Below, piece after piece: positions 10,745 through 23,513 of a DNA stretch of 64,000 bases (positions are counted from its first letter, which is position 1; each line of letters begins with the position of its first letter). Source of the DNA: Volutella citrinella (taxonomy: Eukaryota > Ascomycota > Sordariomycetes > Hypocreales > Nectriaceae). The translations under genes and the position numbers were made by a program. The notes under the pieces were generated by a model. That model was not told the origin of the DNA. It worked only from the letters and a program-made list of their open reading frames with translations, and made no database searches. Location: NCBI GenBank assembly GCA_034401135.1, contig JAWZSP010000010.1, forward strand, positions 248,001-312,000. The letters are read 5' to 3'.

Positions 10745-11064
10745 TTGCTCTCACGGCATGCTGGCGGTTATATATGTACCGTTCAATGGCACACAAACGT
10801 ACAGGCTGGGGCGTCGCGCCTCCCTCCCTATGCGTAACGCGGCGGTCTGTAGGTGGGTAAGGGTGACGAATAGGGCGGCAGTCATCCATGTATTGGTGCT
10901 GGATTATCGATGGACAGAAATTTCTTGTCCAGTAGCTCCCTCAGCCTCCCTGTCGCCGGGCCTTTGTGTTGTTGGCGGTGGACAAGCCGCCATAAAACGA
11001 GACCAGCTCCAGTTGCTGCTACTGGACGGGCCAACACCCCATCTACAAAGCACAGCAGGCAACC
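10745..11064. other. Upstream region of the MFS gene; no gene seen
   Basis: About 320 bases without a supported coding region. It presumably carries the promoter of the plus-strand MFS gene whose ATG is at 11065. Confidence 0.4.
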
Positions 11065-12989
11065 ATGTCTTCATTACCTTCAGGGAGGCAGTCTGCGGTT
11101 GACGAGATGTTGCCCTTGTTGAGATCAACTGATGGAGGCGAATCAGCTATATCCAGTCCCCAGCAGCAAGAAAACACCAGCAGCGAGAGCACCAATGGCA
11201 AAAATGGACCTGCAGGCATTACGGCGACGCTTGCAACTCTCCTGCTAGGTATGTTGATTCCTAGTCTACCGCCATTAGTGTAAGATGTCTGACAGATTCC
11301 AGGAGTATTCGTCGCCAACGCCGACACCACCTTGGTGCTGGCAACGTACGGCGAGATATCTTCCGAGTTCAACGCCCTTCAGCATGCTAGTTGGCTCATG
11401 ACTAGCTACCTATTGGCTATGTGCGGCACGCAGATCATTGTTAGACACTATAGATTCCCCTTGGAACAAATCAATAGACTGATGCTGGTGTTTTGCAAAG
11501 TATGGCAAAGTCAGCAACATATATGGCCGCAAGCCTGTGCTCCTAACGGCCTATGTAGTTTTTGGCCTCGGCTGCTTCATCTGCGCGGTTGCCAACAGCA
11601 TGACGAGCGTAATCATTGGTCGTGTTATTAGCGGCGTCGGTGGTGCGGGCATGTACTCGATTGTGAGTTTCCTCATTGTCGACCTAGTACGGCTTCGAGA
11701 CGTGTCCAAGTATCGAAGCTACGTGAATGTCATCCAAACGATTGGACGAAGCTGTGGAGGCCCCATCGGAGGCTACCTCGAGCAGACTATGGGATGGAGA
11801 AGGTGAGTTCAATGCTGTCTTCAACGGGGCAATGGGGGAGCTGATGGCTGAACCAACCAGGTCATTCATGGTGCAATGTCCCGCCGTTGCGATTGCATTT
11901 TGTCACGTGGCAACCGGCCTCCAGGTGCCACCCAAAGAGCATCAAGCAACGGGAGGTAAATTACGCCGTATCGACTTCCTCGGTGCCGGTCTCCTCATTC
12001 TGTCCGTCGTCACCCTGTTGCTCGCCGTCAGCCTTGGGGGTAGGAAGTCAAACTCAATACGGCAGCCTCGGATTGCTGTTCCTGATGGTGGTCGTCCCTC
12101 TGACGTTGCTCTTCGTGTATGTCGAGCTAAGAGTGGCCAAGGAGCCAATATTCCCCCTCTACCTATTGGGAGTTAGGGACATAATCCTCTCATATCTCAT
12201 TCTGGTTCTGCAAAATGTTGCACAGACGCTGGTGAGTGCCTTTGGACTGCCACAACTGCACGATATTGACAGTTCTAACCTTGTTCGGCAGATGATGTTC
12301 ATGGTGCCGTTGTATTTCCAGGTGACCAAATCAGTTACTCCGGCCAAGGCGGGAGCATATCTGGTGCCTGCCATTGTGGGTAATACTATTGGTGGCCTTG
12401 CGACTTGTCACTATATCAAGCACAGTGGCAATCACAAGCTACCTAGTATGCTAGCAGGTGTTGTGACAGCTGTCGCCCATATATTAACAACGGCCTTTTG
12501 GTCCGGGAACACGACTGTCGTTGAAGCGCTTTACATTTTACCTGGCGGTCTGGGCACTGGAATCGCCCATTCCAGCACTTTTGTTACTGTCAATGCGGCA
12601 GTGGAGGCGGAGGAGGCTCCTATCGCGGCATCAGGTCTCTATCTCTCGGGCAATCTCGGCAGCATCCTGGGCTTTACAATCGCCACGTTGGTCATGACAG
12701 CCATTGTCACAAAGTCTGCCCACAACAGGCTTGAAGATGTTCCTGGAAAAGAAGATGTGATTCAGAGGGTGTTGAGCGACGTCAACTCAATCAAACGCCT
12801 TCCACTAGCCATACGTGATATTGTTGTGGCAGCCTATGTCGACGGCGGGAGAGCAAACTTCGGTAAGGAAACTCCAAAATCTTTGGGTTTTCTCGGAATA
12901 GGAACTAACATATCCAAGGTTTGGCCTTGATATTGTGTGCTGTTTCATTCACAGCAGCACTGTGCCTACGAAACACTCGAGTACACTAA
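11065..12989 (+). pseudogene. DHA14-like MFS multidrug antiporter, frameshifted
   Basis: Six exons can be drawn: 11065-11248, 11303-11439, 11501-11802, 11861-12231, 12292-12862 and 12919-12989. The introns are 54-61 nt with GT...AG ends. The product resembles 14-helix drug:H+ antiporters: YGKVSNIYGRKP (motif A) in exon 3, GRVISGVGGAGMYS, IGGYLEQTMGWR, then FVYVELRVAKEPIFPL and FMVPLYFQV in the second half. In exon 4 the frame must move by one base at about 12041-12045: the first part reads to SLGG and the second resumes at GSQTQYGSLG. A single inserted A in GGTAGGAAG explains this. Introns 2 (donor GTTAGA) and 5 join conserved protein segments. Everything else is intact, so the disabling event looks recent, or a sequencing error should be excluded. 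Confidence 0.75.
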
Positions 12990-13712
12990 AGCTTCAGTGC
13001 GAGTACGTCGTTGGCTACTCTCGACTTGGGTGGATATTGAGGTCTACTATGGCGACCGGGCACTTCGACGGTAGCATATGTTACGGTCGATATCAGCTTT
13101 GGATGCAGGATAAAAAAGTATCAACGGTTATTGTAAACATCAGTCTTGATGTCCTCTGTAGTTCAGCCTGGCGATGGCTCTTGATCTCCTTGGCGCACGG
13201 TTTTACATTGTACGCATCAGCAAACTGTTTATATGTGTCATGTCTTGTTTGTCCCTCTGATATTGACGGCCCCTTCGAGGAATGGAAAGGCCAAAATGAG
13301 GTTCTGGTCGACCATCCAACTGCTTGGCTGACTCACGTGGTGAATAAATGTGGCACTCGGTCGCTTTTGGCCATCTGAGCCGACCTGGAGAAGTGCAGCG
13401 TCCCCAAATGGCCAATTTATGGAGAAAGTGACATTTATAGCTATTGCAAACTCGTCACATTGGCTGTAGTCAAACTGGGAAATGATCCGGGCTCTGGCTT
13501 TGGACCTTTGACGAGTTAGAAGAGCGGCTCTGTGGAGTGGTTCGCAAGATGTGCTAGAGAGATAGATTCTGCTATTTCAGGGCCAGGAAGCCCGTGACTT
13601 GATACCCAGTCGCATAAATACATGACACCGGCAGTAGTGCGTTTCCCATGCGCAATGCAAAGCTCCGCCCTTGCTGGTTAACTCACTCTTCGTCACACAA
13701 TTCGTCCAACTT
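12990..13712. other. No gene seen
   Basis: A 147-codon frame overlaps the end of the MFS gene and continues to 13378 but shows no family features and begins in the terminal MFS exon. The remainder probably includes the promoter of the sulfatase relic. Confidence 0.4.
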
Positions 13713-15528
13713 ATGGCGAGAATCAGTATGAAGTCGGCCTTCTGCATGGGGGCCCTTTCGTCCTTGACAGCAGCGCATCAATTCACGACCCAACATCATA
13801 TTCATCTTGACAGATAACCAAGACAATCACATGGGCTCCCTTGAGCACATGCCCCTCGCCCAGGAGTACTTGATCAAACAAGGAACAACATTTCGGCACC
13901 ATTACTGCACAAGTATGTGAACAAAAGAACCTACCCCTATTGAGGATGGACATTAACGAAAGCGTTAGCTGCCATTTGCTGTCCCTCAAGGGCCAATATC
14001 CTCTCCGGAAAGCTAGCTCACAACAGAAACGTCACGGATGTACTGCCACCATACGGTAAGCTGTTGGAGCCACTGGTTGAGTTGGAGTAGAAGCTTATGT
14101 TCCCAGGCGGCTATCCGAAATGGGTTTCTGAAGGCCACAACGATGACTTCATTGCCCTCTGGATGCAATATGCTGGCTACAACACATATTACAGTGGGAA
14201 ACTGTTCAACCACCACACTGTTGAAAATTATAACACCCCTCTAGTAAGAGGATTCAATAGATCTGAATTCATCCTTGATCCCTCGACCTACGAGTACTAG
14301 AATGCCACTACGGTCAGGAACGACAGCGAGCCAGTGAATTACGTAGGGCAGTATCCTCCTGACGTCACTGCTGAAAAGTCATATAGCTTATTAGAAGACG
14401 CACTATCCCATGATACTCCTTTCTTCCTTACCGTTGCCCCCATTGCTCCTCATGCGGACGTTGTCTTGTACCCGGAACTCAAGGCCGGTCCGCCTGCTGC
14501 TGCTCCGCGCCATTCACACTTGTTTCAAGATTACAAGATCCCCCGAGGCTCAAACTTCAATCCCGAACAGCAGGGCGGAGTGAGTTGGGTCGCCAAATTG
14601 CCGATGCTCAATGACACCGTTATCGATTAAAACGACGAGTATCAACGGCAGCGACTGCGAGCACTGCGATCGGTAGATGAGATGATTGAAGGCCTCGGTA
14701 AGCATTCTTCGCAAATACAGCGATCGACATCTGGCTAATGTCTCTTCCAGTGACACGGCTAGAAAAGGCAAACTCGCTCGACAATACTTTTATCATCTAC
14801 ACCTCCGACAACGGCTATCACATTAGCTAGCACCGAATGCACCCTGGCAAGGAGTGCGGGTTTGAAACGGATATCAATGTCCCTTTCATCGTGCGCGGCC
14901 CAGGAGTGGCGGCGAACGCGTCAGACGATCGCGTGATGGCGCACGTCGACATCGCTCCGACTATCATGCCTCTTGCTGGCGCCGAGCTGCGCCATGACTT
15001 TGATGGCCGGCCTATCTCTTTCTCTACTTCTCCCGACGTCGGTGTTTCCCAAGAACATATTGGTATTGAGTTTTGGGGTCTCGGCATACCAGAAGGAAAG
15101 TATGGATACAAAGGAAAATACCAATATGTCGGCGGATACGGTGATGCATACCTCAACAACACGTACAAGGGTCTACGTGTTGCAGGTCAAGACTTTGATC
15201 TATACTATTCAGTCTGGTGTACCAATGAAAGAGAGCTGTATGACATTAGGGTAAGTCGTCCCAGCCCTCAGTTATGAGTCGGTATCATTGACCAGTTCCT
15301 GTGCAGCAAGATCCGGGCCAATTGGACAACCTCTTCGCAAAAGGCTCTGACGGTGTGGGCAAGTATCTCTTGTCGGTAATTGCAAGCAGACTCAATGCGC
15401 TCATGATGGTGCTCAAGTCTTGGGAGCAAAGTGCACGTCTTGGAGGATGGCTCACAAGTGCCCCTGATTCACAAAGACTGGAGCGTTATGACTTGATTTT
15501 AACGGAGATAGTAGTTTTACCTTTATAG
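13713..15528 (+). pseudogene. Arylsulfatase (sulfatase family) with several nonsense changes
   Basis: A five-exon fungal arylsulfatase. An N-terminal hydrophobic segment (MKSAFCMGALSSLTAAH) fits a secretion signal. The metal-binding strand follows, then CCPSRAN just after intron 1, which is the CxPSR signature whose first Cys becomes formylglycine. Later come IYTSDNGYHIS, PGKECGFETDINVPFIVRG and ELYDIR. Introns are 13913-13968, 14056-14106, 14698-14750 and 15251-15306. Lesions: a one-base shift between the signal peptide and the mature start; TAG at 14298-14300 where the family has Trp; TAA at 14628-14630; TAG at 14828-14830 where the family has Gln; and the metal-site DD reads DN. TGG to TAG, CAG to TAG and GAC to AAC are C-to-T or G-to-A changes as made by RIP; the TAA is not obviously so. 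Beyond about 15415 the tail no longer follows the family. Confidence 0.85.
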
Positions 15529-15678
15529 TTGGTCTACCGCTGATGTTACTTGGAAATAGATGGATCGCGAGTCGCGTGAGGCCGTATTTCAGGATGGATC
15601 GCTAGTCAATTGAGTGATATGAACCGGTGCATCCGATCAAATATACCACAACTTCTAGGCTCTCGTTGTGACTACAGG

Positions 15679-17322
15679 TTAAACAGTGTACCTGAAAAAT
15701 GTCGCGTCATCGCCTCGGTCCTTTTCCTGGCTCAACTGGCCTTCAGTGTATTGATCCCGCGCCATGTATTCCCTATCCCGGCGAGCATTCTCCAGGCGCA
15801 AGTACCTCATCATGAAGACGCAAAGGACAGTGGCCAGAGTACTTAGGCCGGCTAAGACGCCTATCCCGGGATAGTACCTGGGGCTATCCTTTATCAGGAA
15901 CAGATACGAGGAAATGATGCCACTGAGATTTCCAAAGCCGATCTGCATCGCAATGCCGACGCTCCGTTTGAGGCTGCCACCAATGTTGTTTCCATTCCAC
16001 GCGACGATTTGAGGTACGCAGCCAAAGATACCAGCGACGGCAATAAAGCAGGCGACGTACTTGGCTATTGAGTTCTGGGTGGCCAGCAGTATGACAAACC
16101 CAATGATGCTAATGCAAAGGTCAACAAATACTATCGCCAAGCCTCGAGGTTGCTACTCACGCGGTGCCCAGAAGCGGAACCATGAATATCCCACGCTGGC
16201 CCATCTTGTCAGCGTACCATCCGGTGGCGACGCTCACAAGACACCCAAATACAAATGGTGGCACAGTCATCAGTTGCGCCGTCGTGCTTGCATATCCCAG
16301 ATCCCGAATAATGGTCGGCAGGAACAGCGAAAACGAGTACACAGAAGTGCCAATGCAGATTTGAATAAGGGAATTGACCCAGATCTTCCAGTCCGTAAGC
16401 GCTTGCCGCACGAACTTGAAGTCAAACTCATCAGATAGACACGATTTGTCTTCATCGAGGCGTCGTTTGATCATGGTACGTTCCTGCTCAGTCAAGAACT
16501 TGGCTTTCTCGGGCAAGTCTTCCATGACGAAAGCGGCGAAGAGTGCTATGGATGGACATGATTAGAATGATGAGGTTCCATGGGCTGCGTTCTCTTACCG
16601 ATAACGACAGTCAAAATGCCTTCAATAATGAAGAGCCATCGCCATCCAGCCATCCCAGCTACCCCGCGCATCTCGAGGACGCCGCGGGCAAAAAAGCCTC
16701 CGAATGCACCAGCCAGCGTTACTGCGGAGACAAGTATGGCTAGGCGTAAGCCGCATTCGTGTCGGCGATACCACATCGTGACGCTCATCATTCTGTTAGC
16801 GCTGGTAGAGGGTTATCATGGAATTCCATCGTACTAGTATGCAATACCAGGGAAAAGTCCAGCTTCGGCAAGCCCAAGGAGAGCGCGGAGGGCCAGGAGA
16901 CTGGCGTAGTTGTTGACGATGCCTGCCAAAGTGCAGCAGATGCCCCACACAGCCATGATGAAGGGGATCCAAATCGACGGACGGATCCGCTTGATGACGA
17001 TGTTGGAGGGGATTTCCGCAAACACGTAGAGTGGGAAGAAGATGGCTACGGCGTGGTTGAACATGAGGCCCTTCATGCCTAAGTCGGCTTCCAGGGTGTC
17101 GAGACGGGCGTTTCCAATGTTGGCTCTATCGAGAAATGACAGGAGATAGAGGAGAGACAGCAGCGGGAGGATCCTCCAGTCGATTCTGCGGATCAGCTTG
17201 TCCACGTCCGCCTGGTCAAGCACGACACTGTCCGAGGACGCATGGCCCTGGGTGGTTGGAGCATGAGGGACATCTTCGGTGAGATATAGGTTGGGCTTTT
17301 CGGAGGGGGTAGTTTGATGCAT
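15679..17322 (-). CDS. MFS anion:cation symporter, Dal5/allantoate-permease-like
   Basis: Four exons on the minus strand, starting at the ATG at 17322. Exon 1 (to about 16834) has the N-terminal hydrophilic tail, LLYLLSFLDRANIGNARL (helix 1 signature of the ACS family) and GLAEAGLFPGIAY. Exon 2 has MWYRRHECGLR, then AGWRWLFIIEGILTVVIG. Exon 3 has EDLPEKAKFLTEQE, the cytoplasmic loop typical of nicotinate/allantoate/pantothenate permeases. Exon 4 has the last helices and ends in a charged tail. Introns after exons 2 and 3 have clean GTAAGA/TAG and GTGAGT/TAG ends. The exon 1-2 junction is uncertain: the donor GTACGA paired with the nearest strong acceptor gives a TAA, while the alternative acceptor gives a 33-nt intron, shorter than usual. 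The gene is therefore probably functional but could be silently broken there. The substrate is likely a small organic anion or ureide. Confidence 0.78.
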
Positions 17323-18630
17323 TCTGCCAATACGTAGGGGTCATTTACTATTGGTGTGTGGCTGGGTTGCTGAGAAGGCGACGAACCGCGGCGGGAGTCT
17401 ACTCTTTCAAGGCCCAACGACGGTACATCTTGCCGCTGGTCGGAAGAGCGGTGTCAAGGTCGGGCTTACACTATCACAGAGTGACGAAGCAGTCCACAAT
17501 CATCATAGCATTTTAGCTTGAGTGAATCACATGGATAACGTTGATTGAATTTAATAGCGGCCGCACTATTCCCTAGGTTGACTATTACGCATCTTTACAT
17601 AATATTAGAGCCTAACGCTAATACACAGTGCGAAGGGTCGCCCCGCGGATCGAAGACCCTATTGAACCGGGCTGAATTGAGTGAACTGTGTAAGTGTGTG
17701 CCGGGCCTGCTTTTCCCTGCCCTTGTTGGGCTTTGGATCACGCAGGGTTACAGCGCTAGGCCCATGTTAGGCTAGCATTATTATGTAACTGTTCCTTCTA
17801 CGACCCTGAGGCTGGTTTGGGCTTTTTGCCCCCAAATGCGCATATCGCGGGTTCAACACCACCCCCCCAGACTGAGAACCCTTATTGGCCTGAGCTGATA
17901 TTTCCCGCAACATATGGCCTCGTGGCTTCGTGCGGCCTGTGACCTCGGCCCTCATAGCCCGAGTTAACTAGTAGTATCAGCTACTAGAGAAATTCACTCT
18001 CAATGCTTTCGTTACCAGTCACGGGCTTCTACTGGCGTTCGTACGCTGCATTACTAGTCTTCTAGGCTTTATTCTTAGCTTTAAGGCTTGAATCTCTTTC
18101 CTACATGTTTATTCGCGAGCTTGTCCTGACGGTTTGTAGCCGCCTTAAAGAATGGCAGCTCTGAGACTCTTAATTATTGACATATGCGATAATATAATAT
18201 AGGGACCGAAATGTTTGATTCAATCTATGTGCCTGATTTTCAAGAGGTTGTGTCCGAGCCCTTGTTCCAACTCCACCTCAAGACCATGTGCATTCCCTGC
18301 TATTGGGGAGCATTCGTGTTTCTGCCACGGCGATTTAGACACTATTACAAGCGCGAGCCAAGGTACCCTACTCTTCTATTATTAATTGTCGTGTACCCTC
18401 AATTGTCGCCTGCCCCTGTAAAAAATGGCTGTCATCTAAACCCGGGCTATTTCCGTCATCAATCCTACTAACTTGAGATGACCTCATTGCTTTTTCTTGA
18501 TTACTCATTTACACGCGTCGCGTCGCGTCATATCGTGGCACACGTGTTGTAGCATGCTTCTTTGCTCTTCGATGGTCATTTTTGTTCTTGAAGCCATCAT
18601 CTTGAATCACTCCCGAGATATAGCCCAATC
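17323..18630. other. No gene seen; degenerate sequence
   Basis: About 1.3 kb with short frames only. The first part would hold the permease promoter. Beyond about 17550 the sequence has many stops and no motif I recognise. Confidence 0.45.
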
Positions 18631-20480
18631 ATGGATCTTGATAACCTCTTTTTACCACAATTCCTTATGGCGGATTATTATATGTAAGGAGTGTAAAACT
18701 GTACCGCAGACCGATCTTTCCCATCATATCCGCCTCTACCACAATCCGATGCGTATTCACAAATCTGCTACAATCAAGTCATTTGTGCAGACCTTCGATC
18801 ATCTGCCATTGAGACAAGACCCAGATGAGATCTACAAAGCGGTCCGACCATTGCCAGGTGCCGCGCCTATTCGATTTCTCAGTGTATTCTACGATGGCAT
18901 TAGTTGTCAGCTCTGCGAGGATGACACAAGCCGCTATATCTGCCGAGGTCGCACAGCTATTGAAGAACACCTGAGGAAAATACATGGTCAATCGCCTCGT
19001 AAGCCAGGTCGACGATGCAGTGGGTCGATTGGTGGCATCGAAGGGTTGGTCCATGCTGGCTTGGTACGGAATCAGGTGCCGTGTCAAACTCTCTTCCGCA
19101 ACTCTCGATGTCGTTATTTTATGGTTGCCGGCCAGGGAAGCCAGCACCGGCTGGATATAGTCGCAGAAACGCCGCGCCCAGAGGACAATGGGACACACAA
19201 CGAGCCTAGGCGTTCTGCGTCCGGGCTTCAGGATCTCATAGACCTTGAGCTCGCCAGGCAAGAAGGAGAAGAGGATTTCAGTGCAACGCAGGAAAATGAT
19301 TCCATTCACCTCATGTCTCGAGACGTAAGGCACCAATCACAGTGGCTCCAGATGACTGAATGGCCTCGTTTTCTAGAGCCCCATAAGCACGAGCTGTGCC
19401 ATGTTGCCGCATTAACCTTTCTACCTGATTCAGGCAAATCACATGAACAAAGCGTCACAAACAGCTCAGATGCTCCACTATTCATTCTCCTCGGCTCTCT
19501 TGATCGCATTATAGCCCGAGCCCGGCGCTCGCTAAAGGAAGGAAGGCTGAATATATTTGACCAGCACCGGCTTAACTCATTCATTGCCGGCCGCTCATCG
19601 CAGAAGCCAATCATCCACAACTTGAAGGAAGAGACATACAGGAAGTACGGGCGGGTTCTCCAACACTTACTATGTTACGTCTTTCGCCTTGCGTGGCAGA
19701 AGAAAGGGCCAAGACTGCACTATCGGCTCACCGACGGGCAGGCAGTCGCAATGCTCGAGGCAGTCCGTACGGCGTCAGAGCTAGCTCAGAGCGATGGCGA
19801 TGGGCTCAGTCTAGATCAAGCCGAGGACCTCAGGAAGAGACTTGGCGATAGATGTCTTGTGTTCATGGTCTCACTCTTGGACCACAAGCTATACAGCGAC
19901 ATTTACGACAGCATTGTGGTTGGATTTCTTGCCGCAATAGGTATCCGGCCAGGTTCAAGATCTAGCACTGGGCAACAGTTATACGATGCCGCCGATTTTA
20001 CTCCCAAGTTATCAGCAATCATCAAAATGGGTCAACTTCTTGTTGCGGAGAGGGCTTTGCTCGCAGTCGAGCTTGATGAAGCCGATGTCCCAGCCCGAGT
20101 GCTGGAAGAGAATGCAAGATCGGTTCATGACAAAGGACTCAAGGTCACCGATCAGCTGGTCGTTGAAGCTTCGCGCCTATGGCAAAGCCATCAAGGATAA
20201 TACAACGAGTCTTGGTCATATCATTTGGTCAGATGACAATGAAATGCTGAGCTATAAGAAGATGCAATTCTCAATGACAGGGCTCCGAAATCTTGTCGCT
20301 ACAGAGGTCAAGGCCGCTCAAAGCCAGTTAGCCGACCTACTTCTCGTCCCACCCGATACTGAGAGGGAAGACATTATACCCAAAATCAGCTTGCGGTCAT
20401 TATTAGATGATCCATCGGAGGGTACACCAGGCTGGAACTTTACTCAACATCCACAAAATGAAGTTACTTCTAGTTCGTGA
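18631..20480 (+). pseudogene. OrsD-like (DUF3505-type) zinc-finger protein, truncated and frameshifted
   Basis: The best start is the ATG at 18631 (MDLDNLFLPQ), after which a one-base shift near 18668 enters the long frame that runs to 20200. Zinc-finger-like units are visible: CKECKTVPQTDLSHHIRLYH near the start, and CQLCEDDTSRY...EEHLRKIH about 75 residues later, the pattern of OrsD-like domains. Further on come WPRFLEPHKHELCHVAAL and DQHRLNSFIAGRSSQKP, and LDHKLYSDIYDSIVVGFLAA, segments I associate with the long N-terminal part of fungal RecQ-associated subtelomeric genes. An extra A at 20111-20112 shifts the frame; the sense continues in the next frame (SLKLRAYGKAIKDNTTSLG) until about 20460, then is lost. 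A RecQ relic lies on the opposite strand 3 kb away. It is not a working gene. Confidence 0.75.
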
Positions 20481-21622
20481 TAAATAAAGAGGAAAACCGA
20501 ACCCTCGAAGCCGCAGTTTCCTTTCCCCTTATTGTGAGTAGCTTAGAGCCATTCCCAACTTCCTCGATTATTTTGTGATTTGCGCGCTGGAATAAAACGG
20601 TCCGTTGCAACAGTTCCGAGCAACGACTAGTCAAGGCCCTTCTCCTCAAACTGCTGTCGTTCAAAACATATATTTTAAGCCACGTCTCTCGGATAACGCT
20701 GCTCTGTCGTTCCCACTCGCTGATATATTCAGAAGGCTCTATTGGGCAGGCTTTGGAACGCCTTGTGTGCCCTTGTTGCCCACAACTCGAGCAGGTAGGC
20801 GCTGCCTTTGGCCGTATAGCTTCCTCAACGTACTACACAGGCCGCTACAGTCACAGAAACAACAACTCACACAACAACGCGGTCTATCACACGCTCAGCA
20901 TCACCGGCATTGCCTTCCAGCTCCTCGCCAATATCTATCAACGACTACCCAAACAACAACTCGTACAATAATACGTGTGGTGACCCCTCCAGTGGCCTTG
21001 CCACAGCCGGAAGCTCACACTTTGCCATCTGATGACCCAATTGCAATTTTTCAACGATACAAAGAAGGTCGTGATAGTTGGTATAACAACCTGCCCCAAG
21101 CGGCGCTCAAGACCAACCAACAATATCGAAGAGCTATGGGGCTCCCTTTCAATACAGCAAAGAGAAATACCACTTCTGCCTTGACTATAAGCAGATGGGG
21201 AGTAAATGTAGGATCGGAAATAGCATTCGAGACGGGAACAAGGAAGAGATGATGAACTATCTTGATTGGGATGATGCTGAGAATACGCGGGTTGAGGAGA
21301 ATGTTGCAAAGGAGCTGGCGGCCCAACCGCATATAGCGCGGCGAGGGATGCAACATATCTCGGGTGGCCATTTTGGGAATGCCCTGCAGTTTGGAGTGGG
21401 TTACGGTTTATTTTCAGGCTGAATTAATATTGTCATTGATCAAGGGTTATTAAAACCAGTGCAACTACAGGCAAGTCATGAAGAGTTCAGGGGAGCATGT
21501 TCTGTATACTAGTATGCTCTGTTCTGAAGAAAAGCCCACACTTTAAAGTCCGGGCAACCTGCTTAACTGGCAGGCCAATTAAAATGAAGGAGGCTCGTGC
21601 ACCAATCCCAAATCTCCCCAAC
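20481..21622. other. No supported gene; overlapping frames of unknown origin
   Basis: A 215-codon plus-strand frame (20605-21252) and a second one (21195-21422) are open, but neither shows a family I recognise. They may be decayed continuation of the OrsD-like gene or of another repeat. Confidence 0.35.
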
Positions 21623-22684
21623 ACACTAATCCAAATCCTGATTGACCGTTACGTTATTCCAATTATGCGATATTAAACGCTGCAACTCTCCGTTCCCTTG
21701 GGATGCTTCATAGTTTGCAACCTCAGCGATAGATGCGCACCCATGCTCAGGATACCAGAACACCTCGTCAGTATTTAAGCCGTGTTGTAGGAGCGCCTTC
21801 CAAATCGCTTCTGCATTGTGATCTATACTGTTGGTAGGAAGTCTGGAGCTAGCCGAATTACCGTCGATGTCGGTGATATTGAAGTCAGCTCCGGCTTCAA
21901 GCAACAACGCCACACACCGGGCATCGAGGCTTACAGCAGCCCAAATCAATGCGGTTCGAACCTGGTCACAAAGACAGTCGACACCCGCGCCCAGGTCGAG
22001 GAGCAACTTTACGATAGAAGCCTAGCCACTCATGACAGCATGTATCAGTGCCGGGCGCTTTTCATCTTTATCTTTGTAGTCTCTGTAGGACCATTCCAGT
22101 ATTAGCTTTCGGTTAACAGAAGAAGGCACCTTTTGCACAATCTGGGTGATGAACTCCTTTTGGAGCGCCGTTGCACTCTCGAGGTGCTGGTCGGGAACCT
22201 GACCTCCTTGACTTATGGCCCTGATTGGGGAGATAACACTGAGGTGTATGAGGTCATCCGTTATGGCAGCTTCTCGGTTGAGTAGAGCTTGCGCCACCCA
22301 GAAGTTATGGTTATCAACGGCGAGCTCCACCGGCGTGATTGCATGTCTGCCTCGTTCGTCTACCCGAGCTCCTCGTTCGATTAGGGCATCGACCATTTTT
22401 GCAGCGGATGGGGCGAAGCAATACGCAACATGGTGCAGCGCAGTATTTCCATCGTCGTGTATGGGTAAATCATCCTCCAGCACTTTCAAAGCCAGGTGAA
22501 ATGCCACCAGATCCGAGTGCGAAATTGACCAGCGAAGTAGCTCCGGGTTCTCATTTTGCGCATCTCGTTTGAAGATATGCACGATGCAGTTTCTCAATAT
22601 GCCGTTCGTCATGGCTAAGGAGCTTAGATCATCAAAGGATAGGTATCCAATAACCATGGATATCAACTCGTTTGGTAGCCGCAT
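21623..22684 (-). pseudogene. F-box and ankyrin-repeat protein with one in-frame stop
   Basis: The minus-strand frame starts at the ATG at 22684 with an F-box-like segment (LPNELISMVIGYLSFDDLSSLAM truncated at both ends) and continues into ankyrin repeats: GNTALHHVAYCFA, VDALIERGARVDERGRHAITP, then, past the stop, LLLDLGAGVDCLCDQVRTAL and LLLEAGADFNITDIDGNS. The only lesion is a TAG at 22022-22024, in frame and followed directly by ASIVKLLLDLGAG, where a Gln codon is the simplest ancestor (CAG to TAG, a RIP-type change). The whole would be about 352 codons. F-box/ankyrin proteins in fungi are usually adaptors for ubiquitin ligases. Readthrough or a sequencing error would restore an intact protein. 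Confidence 0.78.
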
Positions 22685-23513
22685 TGTGAAGAGGGCTGGT
22701 GCTGGTGCAAGGAACTCAAAACCGTTGACTGTCTGCGAGCCTTGATTCTATGGGGAAGAGCGCCCTTCTTATACTTGCGTCCGAACCTGACGCTATTGGG
22801 CACGGCAAAACCAATCGGACGTAAGTGACCCAAAAGGATCACAACAGTCACTTAGTGATCTCGGTGATCCAATAGGATCACGACGGTCGCCCAACGAAGG
22901 GGCTGCCCCGAGCAGGTACCAAACCACGTAGACTAGTATAAGTAGAACCTACTATACTGCACGATGAAGAGGGCCAGCCTCTTCAGCTATCGATACAACT
23001 TGGTTACCGCAATCTACATTGCTTATTACCGGAGGTGACATTCTATTTGCCTCAACCGCCGATCAACGCTCAGCATTACGCCCTGGTGCACCTGTCAACA
23101 TTAACCCCAGTACGATTACTGCTGTTTACATAGTTGGAACCAGCCCGGTCGTCACAACTTGGTTCCTTGCAGAGAATACTCCATGCAGGGATCTTTTTAT
23201 TACCGTGGACAGCCACATTTAGACAAAAGAATCCGTGTGGAAAGAAGGCCACAACTCACTCCAGCCACCACTGTACTGTACGGTGAACGAACGTACGATA
23301 CTGTTCCAACCTCCAGAGTGGCAATACCGGCTGCAGACTAAGTCCTAGCTAAAGCTGACCGGACCTTGACATTTTCCCTCACTGACAATGGCAGGAGGAA
23401 AGAAGAGCGAGGTAATCCATCAATTATTTGCCTCCACTTCATGCCAGACCTAGACCGATCAATAGCTTCAGGTGGAAGCTGAGGGCGACTCTAGCTTTTA
23501 GCCTGACCGACAA
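22685..23513. other. No gene seen; short direct repeat
   Basis: Contains two similar 40-45 bp units, one starting near 22817 (GACCCAAAAGGATCAC) and one near 22862 (GATCCAATAGGATCAC). No coding feature is recognised. Confidence 0.45.
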
